Positions 1 through 6,133 of a stretch of 6,580 bases of DNA are shown here, piece after piece. The stretch is from Polyangiaceae bacterium (GTDB taxonomy: Bacteria; Myxococcota_A; Polyangia; Polyangiales; Polyangiaceae). The notes below the pieces were generated by a model. The model did no database searches and had not been told where the DNA came from. It saw only the letters and a program-made list of their open reading frames with translations. The stretch is from the NCBI GenBank assembly GCA_025934595.1, contig JAICXU010000187.1:1-6580 (forward strand), in the 5' to 3' direction. The number at the start of each line of letters is the position of its first letter. Positions within the stretch are counted from its first letter, which is position 1. The position numbers were made by a program, and so were the translations under genes.

Positions 1-2
1 AC

Positions 3-1781
3 ATGCCGGGTGTCGCGCGCACGCCGTTCGGCGGCGGCCTCCTCGTCGTGCGCGGATCGAATCCGCAAGACACGCAGGTGTTCGTCGACGGCACGGAAAT
101 TCCGCTTGTTTATCACTTCGGAGGGCTCTCTTCGGTCGTGCCCACCGAGCTCATCGAAAAGCTCGATTTTTATCCCGGCAACTTCAGCGCCGAATACGGC
201 CGCGGCATGGGCGGCATCGTCGACGTCGGCATTCGCAATCCGAAAAAAGACAAGCTGCACGGCATGGCGCAGATCGATTTCATCGACGCGCGCGCCGTCG
301 TCGAAGGTCCGATCTTCAACACCGGTTGGAATTTCGCGATCGCGGGGCGCAGATCGTATTTCGATCTTTGGCTGAAGCCCGTCTTGAGCGCGACGGGCGC
401 CGGCGTCACCGTCGCGCCCGTTTATTACGACTACCAAGCGATGGTGCAGAAGGATTTCGATTCGCACCGATCCTTCCGCCTCCTCTTTTTCGGATCCGAC
501 GACAGGCTCGATCTCTTGATCAAGAGCGCGAACGCTTCGAATCCCGCGCTCGCCGGCGGCATCGGCGCGCACACCGGATTTTTCCGCGTGCAAGGCCGCT
601 ACGTCGACAAGCTCTCGAAGGACACGGAGTTTCGTCTGCTCTCCGCCGTCGGTCAGGACTACATCGATTTCAATCTCGGTCCGAACTTCGCCACGATCTC
701 GGACTACCCGATCAGCGGACGCATGGAGATCGCGCAGAAGATCACGAACGGCGTGATCTTGAACACCGGTCTCGACATCCTCTACGCGCCGTACGACGTC
801 GACGTGCGCTTCCCGCCGTTTCCGAAGCCGGGACAGCCGCCGCCGGGCCCGGGTCTCTCGCAGCCGTCGGTCGAAACGCAAGTGAGCGACGCGGTGTACG
901 AGCCCGCTGCGTATCTCGAAGGCGAGCTCACGCCGCTGCGAGGCACGCGCATCGTCCCCGGCGTGCGCCTCGATTACACGAAAGCGACGAAGCAATGGGA
1001 TTTGGCGCCGCGCGTGAACGCTCGCCAAGATCTCACGAAAGGCTTCCCGCGGACGACGCTGAAAGGCGCGGCAGGCCTATTTTTCCAGCCTCCGCAGCCG
1101 CAAGAGACCGACGCCGTGTTCGGTCAGCTCGGCCTCGTCTCGAATCGCGCGTATCAATACGACGTCGGCGTCGAGCAAGATCTCACGCGCCAAATCGACG
1201 TGTCGCTCGACGGTTGGTACAAGCAGCTCGATCAGCTCGTCATCAATGGAGCGCTCAACCAAGGTCGCGGCCGCGCGTACGGTCTCGAGACGCTCATTCG
1301 TTACAAGCCCGACGCGCACTTCTTCGGTTGGATCGCCTACACGCTCTCGCGCAGCGAGCGCCAAGACACGCCGGCCTTGCCCGTGCGTCTCGCGCAGTAC
1401 GATCAAACGCACATCCTCACGATCTTGGGGAGCTATCGACTCGGTCGTGGCTGGGAGTTCGGCGCGAGGTTCCGTTTGGTGTCGGGCGATCTCTACACGC
1501 CGCTCGCGTACGGATTTTACGACGAGAACAACGGCGCGCAGCTCGCGCTGAACAGCTACCCGCCGTACACGAATCGGCTGCCCGTCTTTCACCAGCTCGA
1601 TCTCCGCGTCGACAAGACGTGGAAGTTCACGCACTGGCAGCTCTCGTCCTATCTCGACGTCCAGAACGTCTACAACCAGGGAAACGTCGAGGGCATCAGC
1701 TACAACTACAACTACACGAAGAGCGTGTACGCGCAGGGGCTGCCGTTTTTGCCGAGCCTCGGATTGCGAGCCGAGTTTTGA
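3..1781 (+). CDS. TonB-dependent outer-membrane receptor, 5'-truncated by the window
   Basis: The frame is open from the first bases of the window and ends at TGA 1779-1781. The Met codon at 3 is almost certainly internal, because the protein begins in the middle of a plug domain. Residues 1-80 (numbered from that Met) show plug hallmarks: VVRGSNPQDTQVFVDG, then HFGGLSSVVP, FYPGNFSAEYGRGMGG and IVDV. Residues from about 100 to 592 alternate polar and aromatic strands as in a 22-strand barrel, with the late-barrel pattern YDQTHILTILGSYRLGRGW (466-484) and a terminal Phe, the usual outer-membrane assembly signal. Such receptors import a bound ligand across the outer membrane using TonB/ExbBD energy; the ligand cannot be told from sequence. 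The signal peptide, TonB box and any N-terminal carboxypeptidase-like domain would lie upstream. A Pro-rich stretch at 271-285 is probably an extracellular loop. The gene is followed after 14 bases by a lipoprotein gene, suggesting an operon. Confidence 0.93.
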   Translation: MPGVARTPFGGGLLVVRGSNPQDTQVFVDGTEIPLVYHFGGLSSVVPTELIEKLDFYPGNFSAEYGRGMGGIVDVGIRNPKKDKLHGMAQIDFIDARAVVEGPIFNTGWNFAIAGRRSYFDLWLKPVLSATGAGVTVAPVYYDYQAMVQKDFDSHRSFRLLFFGSDDRLDLLIKSANASNPALAGGIGAHTGFFRVQGRYVDKLSKDTEFRLLSAVGQDYIDFNLGPNFATISDYPISGRMEIAQKITNGVILNTGLDILYAPYDVDVRFPPFPKPGQPPPGPGLSQPSVETQVSDAVYEPAAYLEGELTPLRGTRIVPGVRLDYTKATKQWDLAPRVNARQDLTKGFPRTTLKGAAGLFFQPPQPQETDAVFGQLGLVSNRAYQYDVGVEQDLTRQIDVSLDGWYKQLDQLVINGALNQGRGRAYGLETLIRYKPDAHFFGWIAYTLSRSERQDTPALPVRLAQYDQTHILTILGSYRLGRGWEFGARFRLVSGDLYTPLAYGFYDENNGAQLALNSYPPYTNRLPVFHQLDLRVDKTWKFTHWQLSSYLDVQNVYNQGNVEGISYNYNYTKSVYAQGLPFLPSLGLRAEF

Positions 1782-1795
1782 GAGCAGCCCTGAAG

Positions 1796-2836
1796 ATGAA
1801 ACGCGCGCTCCCGTTTCTCGGTCTCCTTCTCGCGTTCTCGGCGGCGTCGTGCGGGCCTTCGGATTTCGATCCGGAGACGCTCGTCGAGTCGGTGCGCGTC
1901 CTCGCGTCGTCGGCCGACGAACCGTACGCGAAGCCCGGCGACACGGTGAACGTGCACGTGCTCGCGTACGACGGCCGCCCGGTGAAACCAGCGCCGATGA
2001 AATTGTATTGGCTGCCGTTCGCGTGCGAAAACCCGGTCGGCGACGCGTATTACGGATGCTTCGCGTCGATCGCGAACGGCGGATCTTCCGACGCCGGAAT
2101 CACGCAGCAAGGCACCGACGGCGGAATTCCCGGTGGTGGCGGCGGTGGGTTCTCGATTCCGCCGGGCACCGACATCACGGATTTCCTGCCGACCGGACCG
2201 AGCTTCGCCGTCAAAGTACCGGACGACGCGGTCTCGTCGCATCCCGCCGTGCAAGGCGCGAGCGCGCCGTATGGCCTCGTCATCGTGTTCAACATGGCGT
2301 GTGCCGGCCGCATCAAGACGCTCCAGATCAATCCGGGACAGCCCGAATCGGTGCCGATCGGATGCTTCGACGACAACGGCAATCAGCTCACGCCCGACGA
2401 CTACGTGCTCGGCTACACGCGCGTGTATGCGTACGAGCCCGACGCGGGCACGGGCGTCGTGAACACGAATCCGGTGATCTCGGACGTGAAGGTGAACGGG
2501 CAGATCATCGATCCGCACGTCGGCTTCACGGTGAGCACGTTCGGACAGACGGCGGATGTCGACGTCGACGTTCCGCCGGAGAGCCAAGAGGTGACGCTCG
2601 ACAAGGACTCGAACGGCGCGCCGCTGAAAGAGTCGATTTACGCCTCGTATTTCGTGTCGATCGGCCGTCTCGACGATCAGGTGCGCATCATCTACGACTC
2701 GTTCCGCGGCGCGGTCGACGATCACCACACGACGTTCCACGGGGGCCTCGTTCCGGAGGACGGTTTCATGTGGATCGTCGTGCACGACAATCGCGACGGC
2801 GCCGCGTGGGTCCAAATCCCGATTCACGTGAAATGA
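1796..2836 (+). CDS. Lipoprotein with Ig-like beta segments, function unknown
   Basis: A 346-residue protein. I chose ATG 1796 because it gives a clear lipoprotein signal: MKR, a hydrophobic core, then AASC with Cys19 as the lipidation site; the same frame is open far upstream but only as a shadow of the receptor gene. After Cys19 comes a segment of the form VESVRVLASSADEPYAKPGDTVNVHVLAYDG (given here in two parts: 30-47 and 48-60), a pattern I associate with conserved myxobacterial lipoproteins having an Ig-like first domain. A Gly/Ser/Asp-rich linker with a run of six Gly (113-118) separates it from a second beta-rich half. The C-terminus (FMWIVVHDNRDGAAWVQIPI, 324-343) is the most family-like part. 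Cys77, Cys88, Cys169 and Cys190 could form disulfides. No catalytic motif is visible. It probably sits in the outer membrane beside the receptor encoded 14 bases upstream; that partnership is inferred from position. There is no strong Shine-Dalgarno sequence, so translational coupling to the receptor gene is plausible. Confidence 0.85.
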   Translation: MKRALPFLGLLLAFSAASCGPSDFDPETLVESVRVLASSADEPYAKPGDTVNVHVLAYDGRPVKPAPMKLYWLPFACENPVGDAYYGCFASIANGGSSDAGITQQGTDGGIPGGGGGGFSIPPGTDITDFLPTGPSFAVKVPDDAVSSHPAVQGASAPYGLVIVFNMACAGRIKTLQINPGQPESVPIGCFDDNGNQLTPDDYVLGYTRVYAYEPDAGTGVVNTNPVISDVKVNGQIIDPHVGFTVSTFGQTADVDVDVPPESQEVTLDKDSNGAPLKESIYASYFVSIGRLDDQVRIIYDSFRGAVDDHHTTFHGGLVPEDGFMWIVVHDNRDGAAWVQIPIHVK

Positions 2837-2854
2837 AGCGGGACCGTGAAATGA
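2827..2854 (+). repeat. 10-bp direct repeat CGTGAAATGA, two copies 18 bases apart
   Basis: The copies are at 2827-2836 and 2845-2854. The first contains the stop codon of the upstream lipoprotein gene. Because the offset is 18 bases, the second repeats the Val-Lys-stop ending in the same frame, giving a back-up stop six codons later. This looks like a small local duplication or a two-site element; the second copy overlaps the proposed -35 box. Confidence 0.5.
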
Positions 2855-2873
2855 GCCTCGCGCGAGGTATGAT
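2845..2873 (+). promoter_or_regulatory. Candidate promoter with an embedded palindrome
   Basis: TATGAT at 2868-2873 matches the sigma-70 -10 consensus at five of six positions. GTGAAA at 2846-2851 matches the -35 consensus at four of six, with a 16-base spacer. The spacer ends in the 12-bp palindrome CCTCGCGCGAGG (2856-2867), which touches the -10 box. Transcription would begin near 2880, only a few bases before ATG 2884. A repressor bound to the palindrome would block polymerase. This is inferred from pattern only, and myxobacterial promoters often depart from the E. coli consensus. Confidence 0.3.
2856..2867. repeat. Perfect 12-bp palindrome CCTCGCGCGAGG
   Basis: The sequence equals its own reverse complement with no spacer. 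It lies in the 47-base gap before the lysozyme-like lipoprotein gene, next to the TATGAT box. A spacer-less palindrome suits a dimeric DNA-binding protein better than an RNA hairpin or terminator, and no T-run follows it. It could also be chance in CG-rich DNA. Confidence 0.5.
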
Positions 2874-2883
2874 CCTCTCGTAG

Positions 2884-3915
2884 ATGCGCCGTCTTCGGTT
2901 CGCAGCATCGCTCGTCGTCGTCGTCACGTTCGCGATCGCGGGCGGCTGCAAGAAAAGCGATCCGCCGACCGTCTTGCAGCCCGAGGATCTCGTGCCGTCG
3001 GATCTTTCGTTCGATCCGAACGAGATCCTCGATCCCGGCTCATTCACGGACACGCAGACGATCGGCGCCATCGACGTGCAGAGCTTCCTCGAACGCGGGC
3101 CGTACAATCGCGCGAGCTTTCTCTCCACGTATCAATCGAACGGCGTGCGCGCCGTCGACGCGATCATCTCGAGCGCGACGAAGTACGGCATCAACCCTCT
3201 CGTCTTTCTCGTACGCGCCGAGGTCGATCAAGGCCTCGTCGGCGCGCAGTACTATCCGTTTCCCCCGTCGCGCGTGGAGTACGTGTTCGGATGCGGATGC
3301 GGAGCTGGGGGCGGCGCGCCGTGCGATCCGGCGCTCGCGGGGTTCGACAAGCAGGTCGACTGCCTCGGCCGAAAATTGTCGACGAGCCTCGCCGAGATCG
3401 CCGCGAACGGAGCGACGGCGGGAGGCTGGGCGCCGAATCAGATGTCGACCACCGTCGACGGTCAATCGGTGACGCCGGCGGACGCGTCGACCGCGGCGCT
3501 CTATCAATACGATCCGCGCGTCGGCACGAGCCAGAACGGCAACTGGCTCTTTTGGAACATCTGGCAGGAGTACGCGCTCTTCCTGTCGTACGACGGGCCC
3601 ATCGGAAATCCGCAGACGAGCGGCGGGTGGATCGGCGATCCGTGCACGAACGATGCGGCGTGCGCGGTGCCCGACGGATTTTGCGCCACGAATTTCCCCG
3701 GCGGCATGTGCACGGTCGCATGCACCGATCAATGTCCGCTCGGCGACGATCGCCCCGCATCGTTTTGCGCGGACTTCGGAAGCCAAGGCGGATTCTGTTT
3801 GCCCGTGTGCAATCCGACGGTGGCCGGATCCTGTCGCGACGGCTACGTGTGCCAATCGATCGCCGAGCTTGGCGGCGATGCTGGCTCGGAAAACGGTTGC
3901 GCGCAGTCGATGTGA
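2884..3915 (+). CDS. Lipoprotein with lysozyme-like region and Cys-rich C-terminal domain
   Basis: A 343-residue protein. An in-frame TAG (2881-2883) directly precedes ATG 2884, so this is the first available start, and it yields a lipoprotein signal ending AIAGGC with Cys22 as the lipidation site. Residues 66-120 resemble the helical entry of lysozyme/transglycosylase-like folds: a conserved-looking YGINPLVFLVRAEVDQGL (101-118), where Glu113 occupies the place of the usual catalytic acid. The region continues through FGCGCG (135-140), Cys147 and Cys160, and ends near the aromatic NWLFWNIWQEY (220-230). Residues 254-339 form a separate module with 12 Cys and PGG-C spacing, typical of myxobacterial surface proteins and probably disulfide-bonded. 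The likely role is cleaving or binding peptidoglycan or another glycan at the envelope; catalysis is unproven. It may be co-transcribed with the two upstream genes or use its own promoter in the 47-base gap. Confidence 0.8.
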   Translation: MRRLRFAASLVVVVTFAIAGGCKKSDPPTVLQPEDLVPSDLSFDPNEILDPGSFTDTQTIGAIDVQSFLERGPYNRASFLSTYQSNGVRAVDAIISSATKYGINPLVFLVRAEVDQGLVGAQYYPFPPSRVEYVFGCGCGAGGGAPCDPALAGFDKQVDCLGRKLSTSLAEIAANGATAGGWAPNQMSTTVDGQSVTPADASTAALYQYDPRVGTSQNGNWLFWNIWQEYALFLSYDGPIGNPQTSGGWIGDPCTNDAACAVPDGFCATNFPGGMCTVACTDQCPLGDDRPASFCADFGSQGGFCLPVCNPTVAGSCRDGYVCQSIAELGGDAGSENGCAQSM

Positions 3916-3924
3916 GACTCGACT
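3905..3924. repeat. Inverted repeat across two convergent stop codons
   Basis: AGTCGA (3905-3910) and TCGACT (3919-3924) form a perfect 6-bp stem with an 8-base loop. An alternative 5-bp pairing uses GTGAG (3912-3916) with CTCAC (3923-3927). The element covers the stop of the lysozyme-like lipoprotein gene and reaches the stop of the opposing gene, with only 8 bases between the two. It could help end transcription from both sides, but the stem is short and has no T-run, so it is not a convincing intrinsic terminator. Confidence 0.3.
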
Positions 3925-5018
3925 CACGCCCGTACACAATGCGGCGCGAGGACGTCGGCCGCGGACGCCGACACTTGCCCGCTGGCGAGCACGATCTCAT
4001 GATCCGGCTTGTTTTTCACGGCATTCGCGATCGTCACGAACGACTCGAGATACACCGACTCGCGGCCGAGACCCGGCCTCGTGCCGTCGCTTCCGCGAAA
4101 AATGCGTTCCGCGATCGTCGCCGCCTCGCGCGGAGGCGCACCGTGCTTCACGGCGAGCACGTGCACGACGTCTCCGAAGTCCGCGCCGTCTCGCATCGCA
4201 AGAACGGCAGTCGCTCGAAGCGCGAGATCGCGGCGGCGCGCTCCCACCAAAAATCCCGCGCGCTCTTCGACGAGGAGGGCGAGGCCTTCCTGCTCATCGA
4301 TGCCGCGTGCCGTGCCGACGCGAAAAATTCCGAGCGCTTGCTTTTGCGCGCGCGCGCGCGGCATGGCGTGGCCTTCGATCTCGTGCAGCGCCGTGCGCTC
4401 CGCCGCTTCTTCCGAAATTTCTCTTCCGCGCGTGACGAGGATCACGCCGTCGCCCGTCGCCGCGAGTGACGAAAGCGACGCGTGAACGAGGACGCGAAAC
4501 GGAAGCGCACGCCGGCCGATCTCGCGCTTCAAGATCGACACGAGCGACTTCGGATGATCGGAGTCCGATGCGATCCGCAATCCTGGCTTTTCTGCGCGCT
4601 CCTTCGACCACGCGATCGCGAGATCGTTCGCGGCTTTCGCGGCGGACGTCGAGATCGGCGCGAATCGCTTCGCCGCGAGCGCGCTCACGGACGGCGTGCC
4701 CGCCGCATGCACGAGCTCGGCTTCGAGCGAGAGCTCTTCGGCGCGCGCGCGATAGACGTCGACGAGAGGATCTTTGCCGAGCGCATCGAGCGCGCGCAGC
4801 GTCGCGTCGAGAAGCGGACGCGCATCTCCCGTCGACGCCGGCCCGTAGGCCCATGCAGGAACCGGCCTCGTGCCGCGCTCGGCGCATTGCGCGAGCCGCA
4901 TGCGCTCGGTCGCCGCGTTCGCCGGAGTGAATGCGGCGAGCAGCTGGATCTGCGAGACGGCGCGCGCGAGCGCTTGATCGATGCGCGCGGTCCATTGCGT
5001 TTCGCTCACGAAGAGCAT
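3924..5018 (-). CDS. DUF1704 / QEGLA-motif zinc metallopeptidase-like protein
   Basis: A 364-residue protein, in the length range of the bacterial family annotated as 'flavohemoglobin expression-modulating QEGLA motif protein' (DUF1704), related to the eukaryotic MATCAP tyrosine carboxypeptidases. The family's HExxxH zinc motif is present as HEIEGH: His212 and His217 as ligands and Glu213 as the catalytic base. The name-giving QEGLA follows at 243-247, with Glu244 as the expected third ligand. Downstream, IFRGS (306-310) and ESVYLESF (320-327) fit the conserved C-terminal part. The protein is predicted to be a cytoplasmic metallo-carboxypeptidase; the bacterial substrate is unknown, and the flavohemoglobin link is only the family name. 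An in-frame stop 45 bases upstream with no ATG, GTG or TTG between fixes the start at ATG 5016-5018. No Shine-Dalgarno sequence is visible. The gene is convergent with the lipoprotein gene and divergent from the DUF2332 gene. Confidence 0.88.
   Translation of the reverse strand: MLFVSETQWTARIDQALARAVSQIQLLAAFTPANAATERMRLAQCAERGTRPVPAWAYGPASTGDARPLLDATLRALDALGKDPLVDVYRARAEELSLEAELVHAAGTPSVSALAAKRFAPISTSAAKAANDLAIAWSKERAEKPGLRIASDSDHPKSLVSILKREIGRRALPFRVLVHASLSSLAATGDGVILVTRGREISEEAAERTALHEIEGHAMPRARAQKQALGIFRVGTARGIDEQEGLALLVEERAGFLVGARRRDLALRATAVLAMRDGADFGDVVHVLAVKHGAPPREAATIAERIFRGSDGTRPGLGRESVYLESFVTIANAVKNKPDHEIVLASGQVSASAADVLAPHCVRA
4346..4360. repeat. 15-base alternating GC tract
   Basis: An uninterrupted alternating G/C run inside the metallopeptidase gene. 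On the coding strand it gives Arg-Ala-Arg-Ala just after the HExxxH motif. Such runs can adopt Z-DNA and are prone to slippage; a 2-base change here would remove the QEGLA zinc ligand by frameshift. The frame is intact in this sequence. Confidence 0.6.
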
Positions 5019-5027
5019 CGTAGCCAG

Positions 5028-5056
5028 TTGACCGGGATGCGCGTGGGCTCTATCGA
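5028..5056 (+). promoter_or_regulatory. Candidate promoter for the DUF2332 gene
   Basis: TTGACC (5028-5033) matches the sigma-70 -35 consensus at five of six positions. With a 17-base spacer it is followed by TATCGA (5051-5056), a weaker -10 match. The predicted start of transcription, about seven bases on, falls at or next to ATG 5063, so the mRNA would be leaderless, in keeping with the missing Shine-Dalgarno sequence. The whole element sits in the 44-base gap between divergent start codons. Confidence 0.3.
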
Positions 5057-5077
5057 GCCATCATGGCTCGCGGGCTC
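5046..5077. repeat. Alternating GGCTC/GAGCC inverted repeats over a start codon
   Basis: GGCTC occurs at 5046-5050, 5065-5069 and 5073-5077, and its complement GAGCC at 5055-5059. The single GAGCC can pair with the copy upstream (4-base loop) or with the first copy downstream (5-base loop holding most of the ATG at 5063-5065). The two short stems exclude each other. Either pairing would affect the start of the DUF2332 gene, but five-base stems are weak and may be fortuitous. Confidence 0.4.
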
Positions 5078-6130
5078 GTCGGATTTCGAGAACAGGCGGA
5101 AAATCAGGCCAAATTCTTCGTTTCACGCGGCATTCCGATCTACGCGAGCGTGCTCACGACGGCGCTCGAGATGATCGCGGCGGGCGAAGGTCACGTGCCG
5201 AGCGTGCTCGAGGAGGCCTGGAAAGATCGCGAGTTCAGCTCGCCCTACGAACGCGCGCTTCTCTTGTGCGCATCGATGCGATTCGAAGCGCTGCGTGATT
5301 CGTCGCATCCGCTCGCGGAGAAAATCGGAGACGACGCCGACGGGCAGGGAAGGGTCACGCGTGAGGAGCTCGATCGCGCGATCGATTTCGGAAGGACACT
5401 CGATTCGCTCGTTCGTCGATTCGTACAAACGAACGAGGTCTCGCGATCGATCACGTGGCAGCTCGCGGCGACGTGCTTCGAGGGCGACGGGCCCATCGTC
5501 GTGATCGATCTCGGGACGAGCGCAGGCGCCACGCTCGTGGGCGATCGCATCGCGCAAAATTGGCAAGCCGCGGACGGCTCGCCCATCGTGCTCGGCGAAG
5601 AAAAACGCGCGCGCAAACGCTACGGTCTCGATCGCAGACCGGTCGATCTCGCCGATTCGGATCAAGAGGGCTGGCTCCGCGCGTGTATCTGGCCGGGACA
5701 ACGAGATCGCGTGCTGCGCTTTCGGCGCGCCGTCGAAGAAGTGAAAAAAGCGAAGGCGGCGGGCGAGCTCGTCGTCTCGAAAATGGGCGCCGAAGACATG
5801 GTCGCGTTCGTCCGGCAGATCGCGAACGAAAATCCGGGCGCGCGCATCCTCGTCGCGGAGACCGCGTTCATCGATTATTTGCCGCCCGACATTCGTGCGC
5901 CGTTCGAGAAGGACCTCGGCGACTTCATTTCGGCCCATCCGGGTCGCGCGGTGTGGAGCGGCCTCGAGGACGCGCTCGCTCCGGTCACGGAGGGCGGCGG
6001 AAAACGTTTTCCAGCCGAAATCCGCCTTCGCCGCGCGTCGCGCATGCACGTCGTCGCGCGATGCGAGTGGCATCCGTCCGTCGTCGCGATCGATCACGCC
6101 GAGCTCGCGAAGGCGCGGACGCCTCATTAG
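5063..6130 (+). CDS. DUF2332 family protein
   Basis: A 355-residue protein, close to the usual length of DUF2332, a family of unknown function. The N-terminal half is helical (about 5-140). Then IVVIDLGTSAGATLVGDR (145-162) matches the family's glycine-rich segment and resembles motif I of Rossmann-fold methyltransferases. YGLDRRPVDL (187-196) and WLRACIWPGQRDRVLRFRRA (204-223) are the most diagnostic blocks (GxDxxPxDL and WLRAxxWPxQxxR). The C-terminal part alternates strands and helices, with VAETAFIDYLP (264-274). A SAM-dependent activity is only an inference from the glycine motif. No signal peptide or membrane segment is seen, so it is probably cytoplasmic. An in-frame TAG at 5021-5023 with no ATG, GTG or TTG between makes ATG 5063 the first possible start. 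It lies 46 bases before the PIN-PhoH gene in the same direction and may be co-transcribed with it. Confidence 0.88.
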   Translation: MARGLVGFREQAENQAKFFVSRGIPIYASVLTTALEMIAAGEGHVPSVLEEAWKDREFSSPYERALLLCASMRFEALRDSSHPLAEKIGDDADGQGRVTREELDRAIDFGRTLDSLVRRFVQTNEVSRSITWQLAATCFEGDGPIVVIDLGTSAGATLVGDRIAQNWQAADGSPIVLGEEKRARKRYGLDRRPVDLADSDQEGWLRACIWPGQRDRVLRFRRAVEEVKKAKAAGELVVSKMGAEDMVAFVRQIANENPGARILVAETAFIDYLPPDIRAPFEKDLGDFISAHPGRAVWSGLEDALAPVTEGGGKRFPAEIRLRRASRMHVVARCEWHPSVVAIDHAELAKARTPH

Positions 6131-6133
6131 GAC

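Larger units (their letters stand above)
2833..2883 (+). other. Possible 16-codon linking ORF between two lipoprotein genes
   Basis: ATG 2833-2835 overlaps the TGA of the upstream lipoprotein gene as ATGA. The frame runs 16 codons (MKRDREMSLARGMILS) to TAG 2881-2883, which directly abuts the ATG of the next lipoprotein gene at 2884. Stop-start contacts at both ends are the geometry of translational coupling. There is no Shine-Dalgarno sequence before it and the peptide has no recognisable features. In GC-rich DNA a 51-base open frame arises easily by chance, so I record the geometry rather than assert a gene. Confidence 0.2.

Noticed and set aside
1699..1716. TACAAC triplicate repeat near the receptor's C-terminus
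   Set aside because: It encodes alternating Tyr-Asn in a barrel strand or turn and is too short to suggest a repeat element.
326..1795. Long open frame running into the first lipoprotein gene, giving an apparent 836-residue protein
   Set aside because: This part lies over the receptor gene in another frame, is extremely Arg-rich and has no domain. A lipoprotein signal at ATG 1796 marks the true start.
2856..2873. Palindrome as an intrinsic terminator for the first lipoprotein gene
   Set aside because: No loop-forming spacer and no T-run follows.
1712..2908. 398-codon antisense open frame across the first lipoprotein gene
   Set aside because: Arg/Val/His-rich translation with no motif, opposite a well-supported lipoprotein gene; typical of GC-rich antisense frames.
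3040..3939. Antisense open frame opposite the lysozyme-like lipoprotein gene
   Set aside because: Arg/Ala-rich, no recognisable domain, and fully explained by the sense gene with its signal peptide and Cys pattern.
3291..4469. 392-codon plus-strand frame spanning the convergent junction
   Set aside because: Overlaps two well-supported genes, one on each strand, and translates to Arg-rich low-complexity sequence.
5017..5022. TACGAT on the minus strand as a -10 box for the metallopeptidase gene
   Set aside because: It overlaps the start codon itself, so transcription would begin inside the gene, and no -35 is found 17 bases upstream.
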